Under the pieces are notes generated by a model. It was not told the DNA's origin. It worked only from the letters and a program-made list of their open reading frames with translations, and searched no databases. The position numbers and the translations under genes were made by a program. From the NCBI GenBank assembly GCA_963755815.1, contig CAVWLF010000003.1, positions 186,001-250,000 of the forward strand: a stretch of DNA of 64,000 nucleotides, read 5' to 3'. Below, piece after piece: positions 15,925 to 26,058 of this stretch (position 1 is the stretch's first letter; the number at the start of each line of letters is the position of its first letter). The DNA comes from Palsa-506 sp963755815 (GTDB lineage: Bacteria; Actinomycetota; Actinomycetes; Streptosporangiales; Streptosporangiaceae).

Positions 15925-18623
15925 TCAGCCGCTGATCCGCAGAGCGCTGGCGGCGCCGCGGCGGCTCGCCGCGACGGCCTGCGCCGATAGGGTCGCCACG
16001 GCCAGGATGATCAGGCCGGCCGCCGGGATCGCCAGCGCCACCAGGTCCGCCCGGACGGGCACCGCGGCGGCCGAGCCGGTGAAGACCGAAAGGTCAAGGA
16101 CCGGGCCGAGCAGCGGCACCAGCGCCAGCGCGCAGGCGGCCCCGGCTACCGCGGCCGCCAGCACCGGCGGCAGCGCCTCGGCGATGACCAGCAGCCGGCC
16201 CTGGCCGGTGCCGAGCCCCATGGTCGATAGCCGGGCCAGCGTCAGCGCGCGGGAGCGGGCGGCCAGGACCAGGCTCAGCATCAGCACGATGATGCAGAAT
16301 CCGGCGGCCACGCCGCTGCCCAGGGCGAATGCCACGTACGCGCCGTGCGGCAGCGCCGCCCCGGCCAGGCCGGCCAGGACCCGGGTCCGGAAGGTGATGG
16401 TTGCTCCGGGGACGACCCGCGCCGCCGTCGCGGTCAGCGCCTGGTCATCCAGCCGCGGCCCGGTCACCAGCAGTTCCGTCGGCGACTTCTGCGCGGACAG
16501 GTGGCTGGCCGCCCAGAAGGGGACCACCACGAAGCTCCCGGTGCCGGGGGCGGCCGGCGTGCTGGCCAGCCGGCCGGCCACCCGGACGCGCAGCGTGCCG
16601 AGGTCGGTCGACAGCGCGACCGGGTGATGCGCCAGCTCAGCCGCCGCGGCCGGGGAGGCGAGCGCGGGCGCGGGCGTCCCCGGCGCCGCACCCCCGGCGG
16701 GCTCGGCCAGCAGCGCCGCCGGGACCCGCGGAAACGGCGTGCCGGCCACCAGCGCCGCGTAGCCCGCCGGGCTGACCAGGACGACCGTGAGCGGTGCCCG
16801 GCTGCCCGGGGTCCCGGCGGTGACCAGCGCGGCGGCGGTCCGCCGGACGCCCGGCACGGCCGCGATGGCGTGCTGCCGGGCTGGGGTCAGCGGTGCCGCG
16901 GGGGACAGGCTGATCACCGCGTCCGCGCCGGTGGTCTGCCATGATGCCCCGGTCTGGCCGCGCAGCACGGCAGTGCGCACCATGAAGCCGAAGGCGACCA
17001 CCGTCAGCGCCAGCACGAGCGCGAACGCGGGCAGCATCGCCGCCAGGGACGCGCGGGCCGCCCGGGCGAAGCCGACGAAAGCGGTCACCCCGGGCCGGGC
17101 CGCGGCGATCCGCAGCAGCCCGCGCAGCACCAGCGGGGACAGCCGGATGACGAGCACGGCGGCCGGAATCGCGACCAGCACCGGTGCCGCGCTGATGTAG
17201 AAGTTGACCCCGCCGCTGCTCGGCAGGCCCTGCTGGCGCAGCTCGATCAGGCCGCCGGCGGCGAGCAGCACCAGGGCGCCCTCCACTACCCACCGGCGGG
17301 CGCCGGCGGCCGGCCGGGCTGCAGGTCCAGCGTCCTGGCCCCGGCCGCCTCGCCGGTATCGGCCCAGCGCACCGCGATCAGCGGCGGGCCCGCCAGCGCG
17401 GCCAGGATGGTCGCCGCGGCCAGCCACCAGGCCAGCGGCTCGGCGACGCCGGGGGTCACCGCCACCGCGGCGGCGATGCCGACGAGCGCGGCGGGAACCG
17501 CCGCGGCGGCGCCCCCGGCCAGGGCCAGCAGCGCCAGCTGCGGCCGGGCGGCGCCGCGGGCCCGCATCAGGCCGAACTCGGCCCGCCGGTTCTCGGCCAC
17601 CATGCGGGCGCCGAGCAGCACGACGATGAGACCGAGCACGGTGAGGCTGACGAACAGCAGCGAGAGCAGCACGGCGAGGGCGGCGTCGGTCGTGATGAAG
17701 GCGTACAGCTGGTTGCTGAGACCGGAGCCGACGGCGACATTGACCACCCCGCCCGGCGTCCTGAGCCCGCCGGCCCGGAAGGCGGCCCGGTTCAGCTGGC
17801 CGGCCAGTGCGTCCGCCTGGTTGGCATTGACCCCGCCGAGGGCCAGCGGGAAATCCCATACCAGCTGCCCGTTGTAGAGGTTGAAGTCGCTCTGCAGCTG
17901 GCCGAGCTCGGTCGCGCTGACGAACGCGGCGCCGGACCAGTACTGCGGTCCCCGGAAAATCGGCCCTCCCGGCGCGGCCGCGTTCGGGTCCGCCGTCCAG
18001 AAGGCCGATCCCGGATCGACCGGCCGGATGATCCCGGTCACCGTCAGCCTGGTCCGGTTCGCTGTGGTCAGCCGCGACCCGACGTGCAGGCCGAACCGGC
18101 GCGCGGTCGCGGCGGTCACCGCGATGTTCAGCCGTTTGCCCGCGGCCGGTCCCGGGTACCCCCCCGCGACCAGCCGCGCGTTGCTGCTCAGCACGTCCCG
18201 GTAGCTGACCTCCAGCTCCGGCGGGGTACTGCCGTTGAAGGCACTGCGGGCGGCGCCGCTGACGACGCCGTAACCAGTGGTCAGGCTGGACCAGTCGGCC
18301 GAGGCGGGCTGCAGCGGAAGCCCGATCCGGGCCAGGTTGGCACGTAGCTGACCGCGCGCATTGACCAGCGCGCTGGCCGGGATCTGGCCCTTGAAGGGGA
18401 CGGTGAAATCGGTGTAGCCGATATTCGCCAGCACCGATCTGTCCAGCGCCGTGGTGCCGGCCAGCGCGGACCGCAGCGCCCGGGTGCGGTATTCCAGGCT
18501 CACCCGCGGGCTCGCCACGGAGACGAACACGCAGCCGAGCACCAGCAAGGCGAGCGCGATGCTGGCCGCCCCGCCGGTACCGGTGAGCGCGGCCCACCGG
18601 GCCCGCAGCCGGGCCGCGCTCAC
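15925..18623 (-). pseudogene. FtsX-type ABC transporter permease B, one frame break near 17.3 kb
   Basis: Read from GTG 18623 the protein starts VSAARLRARWAALTG, with a transmembrane helix, a long periplasmic-type domain and then permease helices (LAVLLSLLFVSLTVLGLIVVLL). That frame stops at 17286, just after DLQPGRPPAPAGG. The conserved continuation (RRWVVEGALVLLAAGGLIELRQQ through ASALRISG) is in the neighbouring frame down to 15925. One missing base in a CCGGCCGGCCGCCGGCG tract at about 17295-17325 explains it; restoring it would give about 899 residues. Codon quality on both sides is normal, so either a recent mutation or a sequencing deletion is possible. The GTG overlaps the stop of permease A by 4 bases. 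Confidence 0.78.
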
Positions 18624-21600
18624 ACCGACTCCGCCGCGCGCAGCTGGGCCGCCGGGTCCGGCCTGCGGGCGATGCTGAGCGCCGCGACCAGCACCGGGAT
18701 CGTGGCCACGGCCGCGGCCAGACCCGCCGCCAGCGCCCACGGGATCTCGACCAGGACGGCCGGAACGGGCGCGGCCGCGGCGGCCGTGAGGGTCACGGCC
18801 TGGATCAGCAGCCGGGCCAGCCCGGCGCCGAGCAGCAGGCCGGCGCCGGCCGCGGGCACGCTCAGCATGAGCTGCTCCAGGCACAGCTGCCGGGCCTGGG
18901 CCGCCCGGGACACGCCGAGGGCCGCGAGCAGCGCGCGCTGCCCCCGTCGCTCCCGGACGCTGGCGGTCACGCCCACCGAGAACCCGACCGCCGCCAGCGC
19001 CGCCGCGGCCAGCGCGATCGCCGGCAGCGCCTGCTGGGGCAGGCCGGAGAGCGGGTTGGCCAGCAGCGCGGCCGCCGTCCGGGCGCGGCTGGTGACGGTC
19101 ATCCCCGGCGGCAGCCCGGCCGGCACCGCGCCACCGCGGGTCCGCAGCCACCACTGGGTGACCGGCAGGATCCCGGCGGACTCGCTGGTCAGCACGGATT
19201 GCACGGTCGGCAGGTCCATGATCAGCGCGCCGCCGCTGGTGACCGTCGGGAACCTGGAGACCGCGGCGACGATCCGGGCCCGGATGCTGGCCGTGCCGAT
19301 GTTCACGCTGAGCGTGTCCCCGACGGCCACGTCCGCGCCGGTCAGGTAGGCCCGGGTGGCGACCGCGGGGACCGGCCCGCCGGGCGGCAGCGCGCTCAGC
19401 GTCAGCTGGCCCGAGAGCGGGGTGGCCGGGCCGACGATATTCGCTACCGAGCCGTAGCCGGGATCGATGGTCAGTACCTGGCTGGCCGGCCCGGAGACGT
19501 CGCGGACGACGCTCTGCGGGCCCGCCGGCGGACTGCCGGGGCCTTGCGCCTGGTCGATCGCGAAGGCCAGGCCGGGCGCCGACATCGGGGTCACCCAGTG
19601 GCTGATGGCGCGGCCGGGGGCGAAGGCGGCCGCGAACGGGCCCGCCGGGCCCGCGGCGGCTATGCCGCGGATGGTCAGCACGGCCAGCGGTGGCCTGGCT
19701 TCGGGCAGCGTGTAGGCCAGGGTGATCCCGGTCAGCCGGAGCGGATAGGCGGCCTGGCGCTGCGGCGAGATGACCGCGACCAGCCGGTGCACGCGGCCGT
19801 CGGCGGGCAGCGACCCGGCGGGCAGCGAGTAGCTGGCCCCGGTCGCGTCCATCACCACAAACGCCGCCTGCATCGGGCTGGACTTCGCGGCTGACCTGCT
19901 CAGGCTCGCGGAGACCGCCAGCCTGGCCGGCCGGCCGGGCACGGCCAGCCCGGCGGCCCGGGGGATCAGCGGCCGCCAGAGCGCGGCCGGGCTCAGCCCG
20001 GACAGGTCGGGCCGGAGCAGCACCGTGGCCGCGGCCTGCCGCGCGTTCAGCGCCAGGACCTGCCCCGGCCCGTTGCTGGCCGGCCGCGCCACCGGCATGG
20101 CGCCGAGCACGCCCGGTGCGTGCGCGATCACCGCCGCCTGGCCGGGCCGGGCCGTCAGCTGCGTGTCCACCCGGACCGCGGCGCCGGCCGTGAAGGCGGC
20201 CTGATCCTGGATCGAGCGCCGCCAGCTCTCGTGCTGCGCGAGCGCCAGCGTGCTCGTCGCGGCGGCCAGCACCACCAGCAGCACCGACGCGCCCTGCCGT
20301 ACCGGCCGCCGGCTGATCTCCCAGCTGGCCATCGCGGCACCGAGCCGCCGGCCGCGGGCGGCCATCCGGTCACCGATCCTGGCCGTCACCGGGAGCAGCC
20401 GCAGCAGCACCACCGTGCCGGCCGCCAGCGCCAGCACCGGCGCCGCGATCAGCACCGGGTCGATGGTCAGGGCGCCCTGGCTGTTCTGCGCGACGGCCTG
20501 GTACCTGCGCAACTGCCAGATGGCGACCAGCGCGATCACCACCAGCGCGATGTCAGCGCCGGCCCGGGCGATGCCCGCGGCCCGGCCGGGCCGTGCCCAG
20601 CCGGGTTCTCGCGGCGCCCGGCGTGGGCGCGCGGAAGGCCGGCCAGAGCAGCAGCACGGCGCAGAGCAGGCCGACCAGGCCGGCCGCCCACCAGACGATG
20701 CCCGCCACGCCGGCCAGGTGCAGCCCGGCGGCGCGCAGCGGGCCGGACCGGGCGAGCCTGGCCGCCAGCCATCCGCCGGCCAGGCCGCCGACGACGACCG
20801 TCACGACGCCGAGCAGCGCCGACTCGGCCCCGCCCAGCCGCGCGAGCTGCCAGCGCGCGCCGCCCCTGGCGCTGAGCAGGGCGGTCTCGCCCTCGCGCTG
20901 ACTGGCCAGCAGGCTGGCCGCGAGCGCCAGCGCGGCCACCGCGAGCAGCAGCAGCTGCAGTTCGCCGATGACCAGCAGCGACCTGGCCACCACATCGTTC
21001 CGCGCCACGCCCTGCAGCAGGCCGGGCAGGCCGGTGCTCACCTGCAGGCCGCCTAGCTGGGCGTCCTGGTCAAGCTGGTGCTCGGCCCGGCTTGACCCGG
21101 CCGGCCAGGGCGGTGAGATCACCGGGCCCGATCCGGCCGGTGCGCGGCAGCACCAGCCAGGACGCCCCGCCGACGGTGAGATGGCCGCGGCTGAAGGCGG
21201 CCGGATCCACGATCAGCGGGCCGTACGTGACGAACGTGCCCGACCTGACCGCGCCGCCCGCGCCGGACGGGGTCAGCCGCCAGTACGGAGACGACGGCCG
21301 GATGGGCCGGAAGATGCCGGTGATGCGGAGCCTGATCCGGGCGCCGGTGTCCCGGTCGCGCAGCGCCAGCACGTCGCCCGGCGCGAGGCGCAGGCGGCTC
21401 GCCACGGCGGCGGGCGCGGCGGCCGGCACGGCCGCGGGCCGGGCCGCGCCACCCGCCCGGCTGGGCCCGGGGCCGGCGGCGGGCGGCCCCGGCCAGGAGC
21501 CCGCGGTCAGCACCACCTGCGCCCGGATGCCGTCCGGGGCGGCGGCCTCGGCCAGGGGCGTCAGCTTGTGGTGCGCCGCCGCGGGCAGCCCGAGCGGATC

Positions 21601-21927
21601 CGACCACCGTGAGCTGCCGACGGTGAAGGCCCCGGCGCCGAACACGGCCCGCATCGAGCGGCGGACGACGCGGTCGTCCTGGCCGGCGATCTGGGCGTTG
21701 ACGGCGCCGCTGACCACGATCGAGGTGCCGCGGCCGGTGGCCAGCTGATGATGGATCGCCTGGGGCAGCGCGCCGGCCGCGAAGCTGGCCAGCGCGGCGG
21801 TCAGCGCGGCGGTGACAATGGCGGTGAGCAGGGCCGCGCCGAGCACGAGCCGGTACGAGCCCATCCTGCCCAGCAGGAAAGAAGCCCGCACTCGCCTGAC
21901 CTTCCTGACCTTCCTGCCCTGCGCCAT
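18620..21927 (-). pseudogene. FtsX-type ABC transporter permease A, two frame breaks
   Basis: The gene begins at 21927 with MAQGRKVRKVRRVRASFLLG and a transmembrane helix. Frame 1 ends at about 21070 (LTALAGRVKPGRAPA). The permease continues in a second frame (AEHQLDQDAQLGGLQVSTGL to CAVLLLWPAFRAPTPGAART) and, after about 20560-20600, in a third (GIARAGADIALVVIALVAIW to AAQLRAAESV). One extra base at about 21090 and one at about 20580 account for both breaks; the corrected protein would have about 1,101 residues. It is the first gene of the ABC operon and partners permease B. Without the breaks it would look functional, so assembly error should be ruled out. Confidence 0.78.
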
Positions 21928-22040
21928 GTCCTCCCAGTCTGCCCGGGCCCGCGTCGGGCCGGCCCGAGCGCCGGGCCCCGCGTCATGGCGGCCCGGCCCG
22001 CCGCAGGGTCGCGGGCGGCTGAGCCCAGACGCGGGTCCTC

Positions 22041-22110
22041 TTCATCATCAGATGCGAAACACCCGGATATGGATGCAGTGACGCGGAGCATTAATCGAAG
22101 TGATGATGAA
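22041..22110. promoter_or_regulatory. 10-bp inverted repeat in the divergent promoter region
   Basis: TTCATCATCA at 22041-22050 and TGATGATGAA at 22101-22110 are exact reverse complements, 50 bases apart, in the 312-base gap between the ABC permease operon (minus) and the carbonic anhydrase gene (plus). The gap is AT-richer than its surroundings, with a stretch at about 22160-22195. No other gene is visible there. A looping operator or two half-sites is plausible but untested. Confidence 0.4.
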
Positions 22111-22239
22111 TCGTTGCCGGGGTAGGAGCCTGCCAGGCGCCGGGTGGCGCGGAGCGCGGATAGCTAATCAAATCAATCGGAATTATGGGGTATTCTGCCG
22201 GGCAGGCAATGTCTGGCGTGACCGAGGAGGATCCGCAAC

Positions 22240-22728
22240 ATGTCCGTGACTGACGAACTGCTCGCGAACAATCAGCGTTACGCCGACAGCTTCGGCGGAC
22301 TGCTGCCGCTGCCGCCCGCCCGGCACGTCGCCGTGGTCGCCTGCATGGATGCCCGTCTGAACGTCTACGGCATCCTCGGCCTGGCCGAGGGCGATGCGCA
22401 CGTGATCCGCAACGCGGGCGGCGTCGTGACCGATGACGAGATCCGCTCGCTGGCGATCAGCCAGCGCCTGCTCGGCACCCGCGAGATCATCCTGATCCAC
22501 CACACCGACTGCGGCATGCTCACGTTCACCGACGACGACTTCAAGGCCGGCATCCAGGCCGAGACGGGGATCAAGCCGACCTGGGCCGCCGAGGCATTCG
22601 ACGACCTGGACACCGACGTCCGGCAGTCGATCGCGCGGATCAAGGCCAGCCCGTTCATCCCGCACACCGACGCGGTGCGCGGGTTCGTTTTCGACGTCGC
22701 CACCGGCAAGCTCAGCGAGGTCAAGTAG
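22240..22728 (+). CDS. Beta-class carbonic anhydrase
   Basis: The 162-residue protein is a compact beta-carbonic anhydrase, converting CO2 and water to bicarbonate in the cytoplasm. VACMDARLN contains the zinc Cys and the Asp/Arg pair, GDAHVIRNAGG follows, and IHHTDCGM supplies the His and second Cys ligands. Its length and layout resemble the small mycobacterial enzyme Rv1284. A strong GAGGAGG lies 10 bases before ATG 22240. It stands alone: the ABC operon is divergent and a hairpin follows the stop. Confidence 0.95.
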   Translation: MSVTDELLANNQRYADSFGGLLPLPPARHVAVVACMDARLNVYGILGLAEGDAHVIRNAGGVVTDDEIRSLAISQRLLGTREIILIHHTDCGMLTFTDDDFKAGIQAETGIKPTWAAEAFDDLDTDVRQSIARIKASPFIPHTDAVRGFVFDVATGKLSEVK

Positions 22729-22743
22729 CCCGGCCCGGGGCCG

Positions 22744-22766
22744 CCCCGGCGAAGGTCCCGCCGGGG
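22744..22766 (+). terminator. Hairpin after the carbonic anhydrase gene
   Basis: CCCCGGC at 22744-22750 pairs exactly with GCCGGGG at 22760-22766 around a 9-base loop, 15 bases after the stop codon. Only a weak A/T stretch (TAGAATTT) follows, as is common for actinobacterial terminators. Confidence 0.5.
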
Positions 22767-22875
22767 TAGAATTTCCGCATGCTATGGTTTCCAGCCGGTC
22801 GCCCAGGCCGTCCGGCATGCCGCGAGGCTGGAGACCGGGATGCTCGCCGCGTTCCTGACTCTGATCTGGGCGAAG

Positions 22876-22932
22876 GCCATACCGGAGGCGGAGTGACACT
22901 CCGTCGTGCCGCCTGAGGTATCCGGAAATGGC
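22876..22932 (+). promoter_or_regulatory. Structured element upstream of hisS
   Basis: ATACC (22879-22883) and GGCGG (22887-22891) pair with CCGCC (22909-22913) and GGTAT (22917-22921) across a 3x3 internal loop, GCCAT/ATGGC can extend it, and an inner palindrome CGGAGTG-A-CACTCCG sits at the apex. The element is about 80 bases upstream of the histidyl-tRNA synthetase start. It may be an attenuator or leader structure, or part of a terminator; I see no T-box consensus. Confidence 0.4.
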
Positions 22933-22974
22933 CAGGTGCGCGAGCTGACCAGGGCTGACGCCAGCCCGGGCTGA

Positions 22975-22996
22975 CTTGCCGCCCGGGCTTGGCAAG
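22975..22996 (+). promoter_or_regulatory. Hairpin next to the hisS ribosome binding site
   Basis: CTTGCC (22975-22980) pairs with GGCAAG (22991-22996) around a GCCCGGGCTT loop that is itself part-palindromic. AGGGAG, the likely ribosome site, starts two bases later. The position suits translational control of hisS, but no experiment or alignment is available here. Confidence 0.4.
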
Positions 22997-23012
22997 CAGG
23001 GAGTCCCGCGTC

Positions 23013-24338
23013 ATGAAACGCACTGTCATCACCCCGCGCACGCTGCGCGGGTTCACCGACGTCATGCCGTCCGCAGGCCGCAGGCGCCGGCAGATAATCC
23101 AGGTTCTCGAGGACGTCTACAACTCGTTCGGGTTCGACCCGATTCAGACCCCGACGGTCGAGTACGCCGAGATCCTGAAGGGCCAGGGCAGCACCGAGTC
23201 GGACAAGCAGATGTTCGAGTTCGAGGACAAGGGCGGCCGCCAGGTGGCGCTCCGGTTCGATCTCACCGTCCCGCTGGCGCGCTTCGTCGCCCAGCACGAA
23301 GCCGAGCTCACCTTTCCGTTCCGCGCCTACAACATCGGCTACGCGTGGCGCGGCGACCGCCCGCAGCGCGGGCGCTACCGGGAGTTCCTGCAGTCCGACG
23401 CCGACATCATCGGCGAGAGCGGGATAACGGCCGACGCCGAGATCCTCACGGTCGTCGCCACCGCGCTGGCCCGGATGGACATCGGGCCGTTCACGATCAG
23501 GATCAACAACCGGAAGATCCTGAACGGCGCGCTGACCCGGCTGGGCCTGCACGACCGGGTCGCCCCGGTCCTGCGCGCACTCGACAAGATCGACAAGATC
23601 GGCCCGGGCGCGGTGGCGGACGAGCTCGCCGAGGCTGAGGTCTCCGCCGCCGCGGCGGCGGACCTGCTGGCCCTGATCGGCTCCGTGCAGGAGTCGAATG
23701 AGGCGAGCCTGAGTCACGTCGAGGCGGTGGTCAAGGGCTCGGCCGACGGCGAGGCCGGCGTCGCCGAGGTGCGCGAGGTCATCGGCCTGGTCTCGGCCGG
23801 CCTGGGCGCCCCGGCGCCCATCCGGTTCGACCCCAGCATCGTCCGCGGCCTGGACTACTACACCGGCATCGTGCTCGAGGCCGTGCACGATGAGGTGCCC
23901 GAGGTCGGTTCCATCACCGGCGGCGGCAGGTATGACGATCTGGCCAGCCGGTTCACCACCAGCAGGCTGCCCGGCGTGGGGGCCAGCATCGGGATTTCGC
24001 GCATCCTGGCCGCCCTGGAGCGGCTCGGCCGGATCGGCGACCTCGGCCGGGGCCGGGCGCTGGTGGTGGTCACCCAGGACCAGGAGTCGGACCGGTCCGC
24101 GCTGATGCGGCTGGCCGCGGAGATCCGCGCCGCCGGGCGCTTCGACGTCGAGCTGTACCCGGCTGCGGTGAAGCACGCGAGCCAGATGAAGTACGGGGAC
24201 GCTCGCGGCGCCAGGTTCCTGCTGACGCTGGATGACGACGGCACGATGTCGGTCAAGGACATGGAGTCCGGTGATCGTGCCTCCGCGACCCCGGCTGACG
24301 TGCCCGCCCTGCTCGGCAAGCTAGCCAGCCCCGGCTGA
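23013..24338 (+). CDS. hisS: Histidyl-tRNA synthetase
   Basis: The 441-residue class II synthetase charges tRNA-His. TPRTLRGFTDVMP opens the catalytic domain. FRAYNIGYAWRGDRPQRGRYREFLQSD is motif 2, VRGLDYYTGIVLE the HisA signature, and GGGRYDDL with GVGASIGISRIL the motif 3 region. The anticodon-binding domain (RALVVVTQDQESDRSALMRLA onwards) is complete. ATG 23013 lies about 9 bases after AGGGAG. The tandem hairpins upstream suggest leader control. Residues such as GRYREFLQSDADIIG differ from the usual RQFHQ type, as in a divergent HisRS lineage; HisZ is less likely because the anticodon domain and catalytic motifs are intact. Confidence 0.9.
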   Translation: MKRTVITPRTLRGFTDVMPSAGRRRRQIIQVLEDVYNSFGFDPIQTPTVEYAEILKGQGSTESDKQMFEFEDKGGRQVALRFDLTVPLARFVAQHEAELTFPFRAYNIGYAWRGDRPQRGRYREFLQSDADIIGESGITADAEILTVVATALARMDIGPFTIRINNRKILNGALTRLGLHDRVAPVLRALDKIDKIGPGAVADELAEAEVSAAAAADLLALIGSVQESNEASLSHVEAVVKGSADGEAGVAEVREVIGLVSAGLGAPAPIRFDPSIVRGLDYYTGIVLEAVHDEVPEVGSITGGGRYDDLASRFTTSRLPGVGASIGISRILAALERLGRIGDLGRGRALVVVTQDQESDRSALMRLAAEIRAAGRFDVELYPAAVKHASQMKYGDARGARFLLTLDDDGTMSVKDMESGDRASATPADVPALLGKLASPG

Positions 24339-24360
24339 CCGGCCCGCCCGCCAGCACAGC

Positions 24361-25278
24361 TCAGGAATCCGGGGAGTCGCTGCGCCCCTGCTGCTCGGCC
24401 AGGAAGCGCTCGAACTCCGCGCCTAGTTCCTCGGCGGTCGGCATGTTGTCCGGGTCATCGCCCAGCAGGCCTTCCTGGCCCGCGGTGAACGCGTCGTACT
24501 GCTCCTCCAGGGACTGGACGACCTCGGCCACCTCGGCTGAGCCTTCCACCTGCCGGCTGATCTCGATATCGGTCCGGCGGGCCGCCTCGCGCAGGGCGTC
24601 GGCGGGCAGGGACAGGCTGGTGGCGCGCTCGATCGACTCCAGCAGCGTGACCGCGGCCGCCGGGTAGGCCGCCTGGGCCAGGTAGTGCGGCACGTGCACG
24701 GCGAACCCCAGCGCGGCACGCTCGTCCTCGCCGAGCCTGAGCTCGAGCAGGCCCGCGGCACTGCCGGGCACCTGCAGCCGGTCGACCAGCGGCCGGTGGC
24801 CCTCGGTCAGCTCGGGACGGGTCGCGTGCGCGGTGACCCCGAGCGGCCTGGTGTGCGGTACGCCCATCGGGATGCCGTGAAACCCGACGGCGAGCTGCAC
24901 CTTGAGGGACAGCGAAAGGGCGCGGACCGCACTGGTGAAGCCCTCCCACAGGTGATCGGGCTCAGGACCATTCAGTAGCAGAAACGGGGCCCCCGTGGCG
25001 TCATGCATCAGATAAACGGCCAGCTCAGGGACCTCGTAGCTCTCCCAGTGATCCTTCACGAAGGTCATCGTGGGCCGGCGGGAGCGGTAGTCGATCAGCT
25101 CGTCCACGTCGAAGGCGGCAACCTGGCGGTGGTCGAGCGTGTCGAGCAGGTGCGCCGCCAGCAGGCGGCCGGCGCCGCCCGCGTCGATGAAGCCATCGAG
25201 GTAGTACAGCATCACGATGTCATCCGGCGCGGGCGTGTCCGGCTGCACCGTGTAGAGGCCTCCGGGATCACGCGTCAC
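24361..25278 (-). CDS. PAC2-family protein
   Basis: The 305-residue protein matches the PAC2 (proteasome assembly chaperone 2-like) family of actinobacteria: MLYYLDGFIDAGGAGRLLAAHLLDTL, VAAFDVDELIDYRSRRPTM, LLLNGPEPDHLWEGF and GFHGIPMGVPHTRPLGVTAHATRPEL. Its biochemical role in bacteria is not established. I start at GTG 25278, with GGAAGG 8 bases upstream; GTG 25296 is an alternative. The C-terminus is acidic (EELGAEFERFLAEQQG). It converges with hisS and follows the regulator gene at 25337 on the same strand. Confidence 0.88.
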   Translation of the reverse strand: MTRDPGGLYTVQPDTPAPDDIVMLYYLDGFIDAGGAGRLLAAHLLDTLDHRQVAAFDVDELIDYRSRRPTMTFVKDHWESYEVPELAVYLMHDATGAPFLLLNGPEPDHLWEGFTSAVRALSLSLKVQLAVGFHGIPMGVPHTRPLGVTAHATRPELTEGHRPLVDRLQVPGSAAGLLELRLGEDERAALGFAVHVPHYLAQAAYPAAAVTLLESIERATSLSLPADALREAARRTDIEISRQVEGSAEVAEVVQSLEEQYDAFTAGQEGLLGDDPDNMPTAEELGAEFERFLAEQQGRSDSPDS

Positions 25279-25336
25279 ATTCCCAGCCTTCCGCACGTTT
25301 GGTTGTCCATTAGTTTTATCAACATCTGGCGGCTAG

Positions 25337-25792
25337 TTATGCATCCCCGGCCGCCGCCTGCAGATCCCGCCAGCGCTCAATCAGCTGCGGGAGCTCGGCG
25401 CCGACGAATTCGAAGTACCTGATCGACTCCGTCAGCCGGTGACCGGCGGCCGAGCCGGCGCCGAGCACCTCGACCCCGTCCCGCATGGTCGCGGTCCACC
25501 GCTTCATGACCTGATCGCGGAGCCTGAGGATCTGATCCCAGACGTCATCGGGCACCCGGTAGCCCACCCGCCGCGATCCCGGCTCGCTCTCCTTGCTGAC
25601 CAGGCCCAGCTGGCTGAGGTAGCGGACGCTGCCGGATACCGCGGCCGGGCTGACCTGCAACAGCTCCGCCAGCTCGGCCGCGTTCAGGCGGCCCGGGTCG
25701 CTGGCCAGCAGGCTGGCGAAAACGCGGGCCGGCATCCGCGGGAAGCCGGCCTCGCACAGCACCGAGGCCAGCCGCTCGATGAACCGCCGCAC
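25337..25792 (-). CDS. GbsR/MarR-like winged-helix regulator
   Basis: The 151-residue core reads MRRFIERLASVLCEAGFPRM, then a winged helix with LNAAELAELLQVSPAAVSGSVRYLSQLGLVSKE and wing SRRVGYRVPDD, and a C-terminal helical dimerisation part ending IERWRDLQAAAGDA. This pattern is typical of GbsR/MarR regulators placed next to ABC drug exporters. It is divergent from the exporter gene at 26059 and is probably its repressor. The only in-frame GTG/ATG is at 25792. Upstream codons to about 25994 read as an Ala/Asp/Gly-rich extension (RADAGTAARIGSAEAG) but need a frame change to reach ATG 25994, so the true N-terminus is uncertain. Confidence 0.8.
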   Translation of the reverse strand: MRRFIERLASVLCEAGFPRMPARVFASLLASDPGRLNAAELAELLQVSPAAVSGSVRYLSQLGLVSKESEPGSRRVGYRVPDDVWDQILRLRDQVMKRWTATMRDGVEVLGAGSAAGHRLTESIRYFEFVGAELPQLIERWRDLQAAAGDA

Positions 25793-25841
25793 CGCATCGG
25801 GATCGCGGTCCGGCGGCGCATCCGCATGCTCGCCGCGCCCG

Positions 25842-25956
25842 GCGGTCCCGGCGTCAGCATGCCCGCTGGGGCGGACCTGGCCGGCCTCAGCGGACCCGAT
25901 GCGAGCGGCGGTCCCGGCGTCAGCGCGGCCGGTGCGGCCGCGGTCCCGGCGTCAGC
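25842..25956. repeat. Three copies of a 17-bp direct repeat
   Basis: GCGGTCCCGGCGTCAGC occurs exactly at 25842-25858, 25908-25924 and 25940-25956, in the region upstream of, or forming the N-terminal extension of, the GbsR/MarR-like gene. In the regulator's strand it encodes repeats of ADAGTA type. Such repeats can explain indels here by slippage or misassembly. Confidence 0.75.
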
Positions 25957-26058
25957 GAGCCCGCCGTGGCCGGCGTCGGCGCGCCTGGCGGTCATCGGCA
26001 CCCGTCCCTTCGTTTTGAATTTTCAGGTTTTTATGAATTAAGCGTAGAGTACCGGAGC

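Noticed and set aside
17290..18597. N-terminal part of a long frame over permease B
   Set aside because: Its residues are Arg/Gly/Pro-rich shadow sequence; the real protein is in the neighbouring frame until the frame break near 17.3 kb.
22729..23012. T-box riboswitch for hisS
   Set aside because: The leader is structured, but I find no T-box consensus or specifier loop.
22782..24176. Long minus-strand open frame opposite hisS
   Set aside because: It is the antisense shadow of a clear HisRS gene and has no protein-family similarity.
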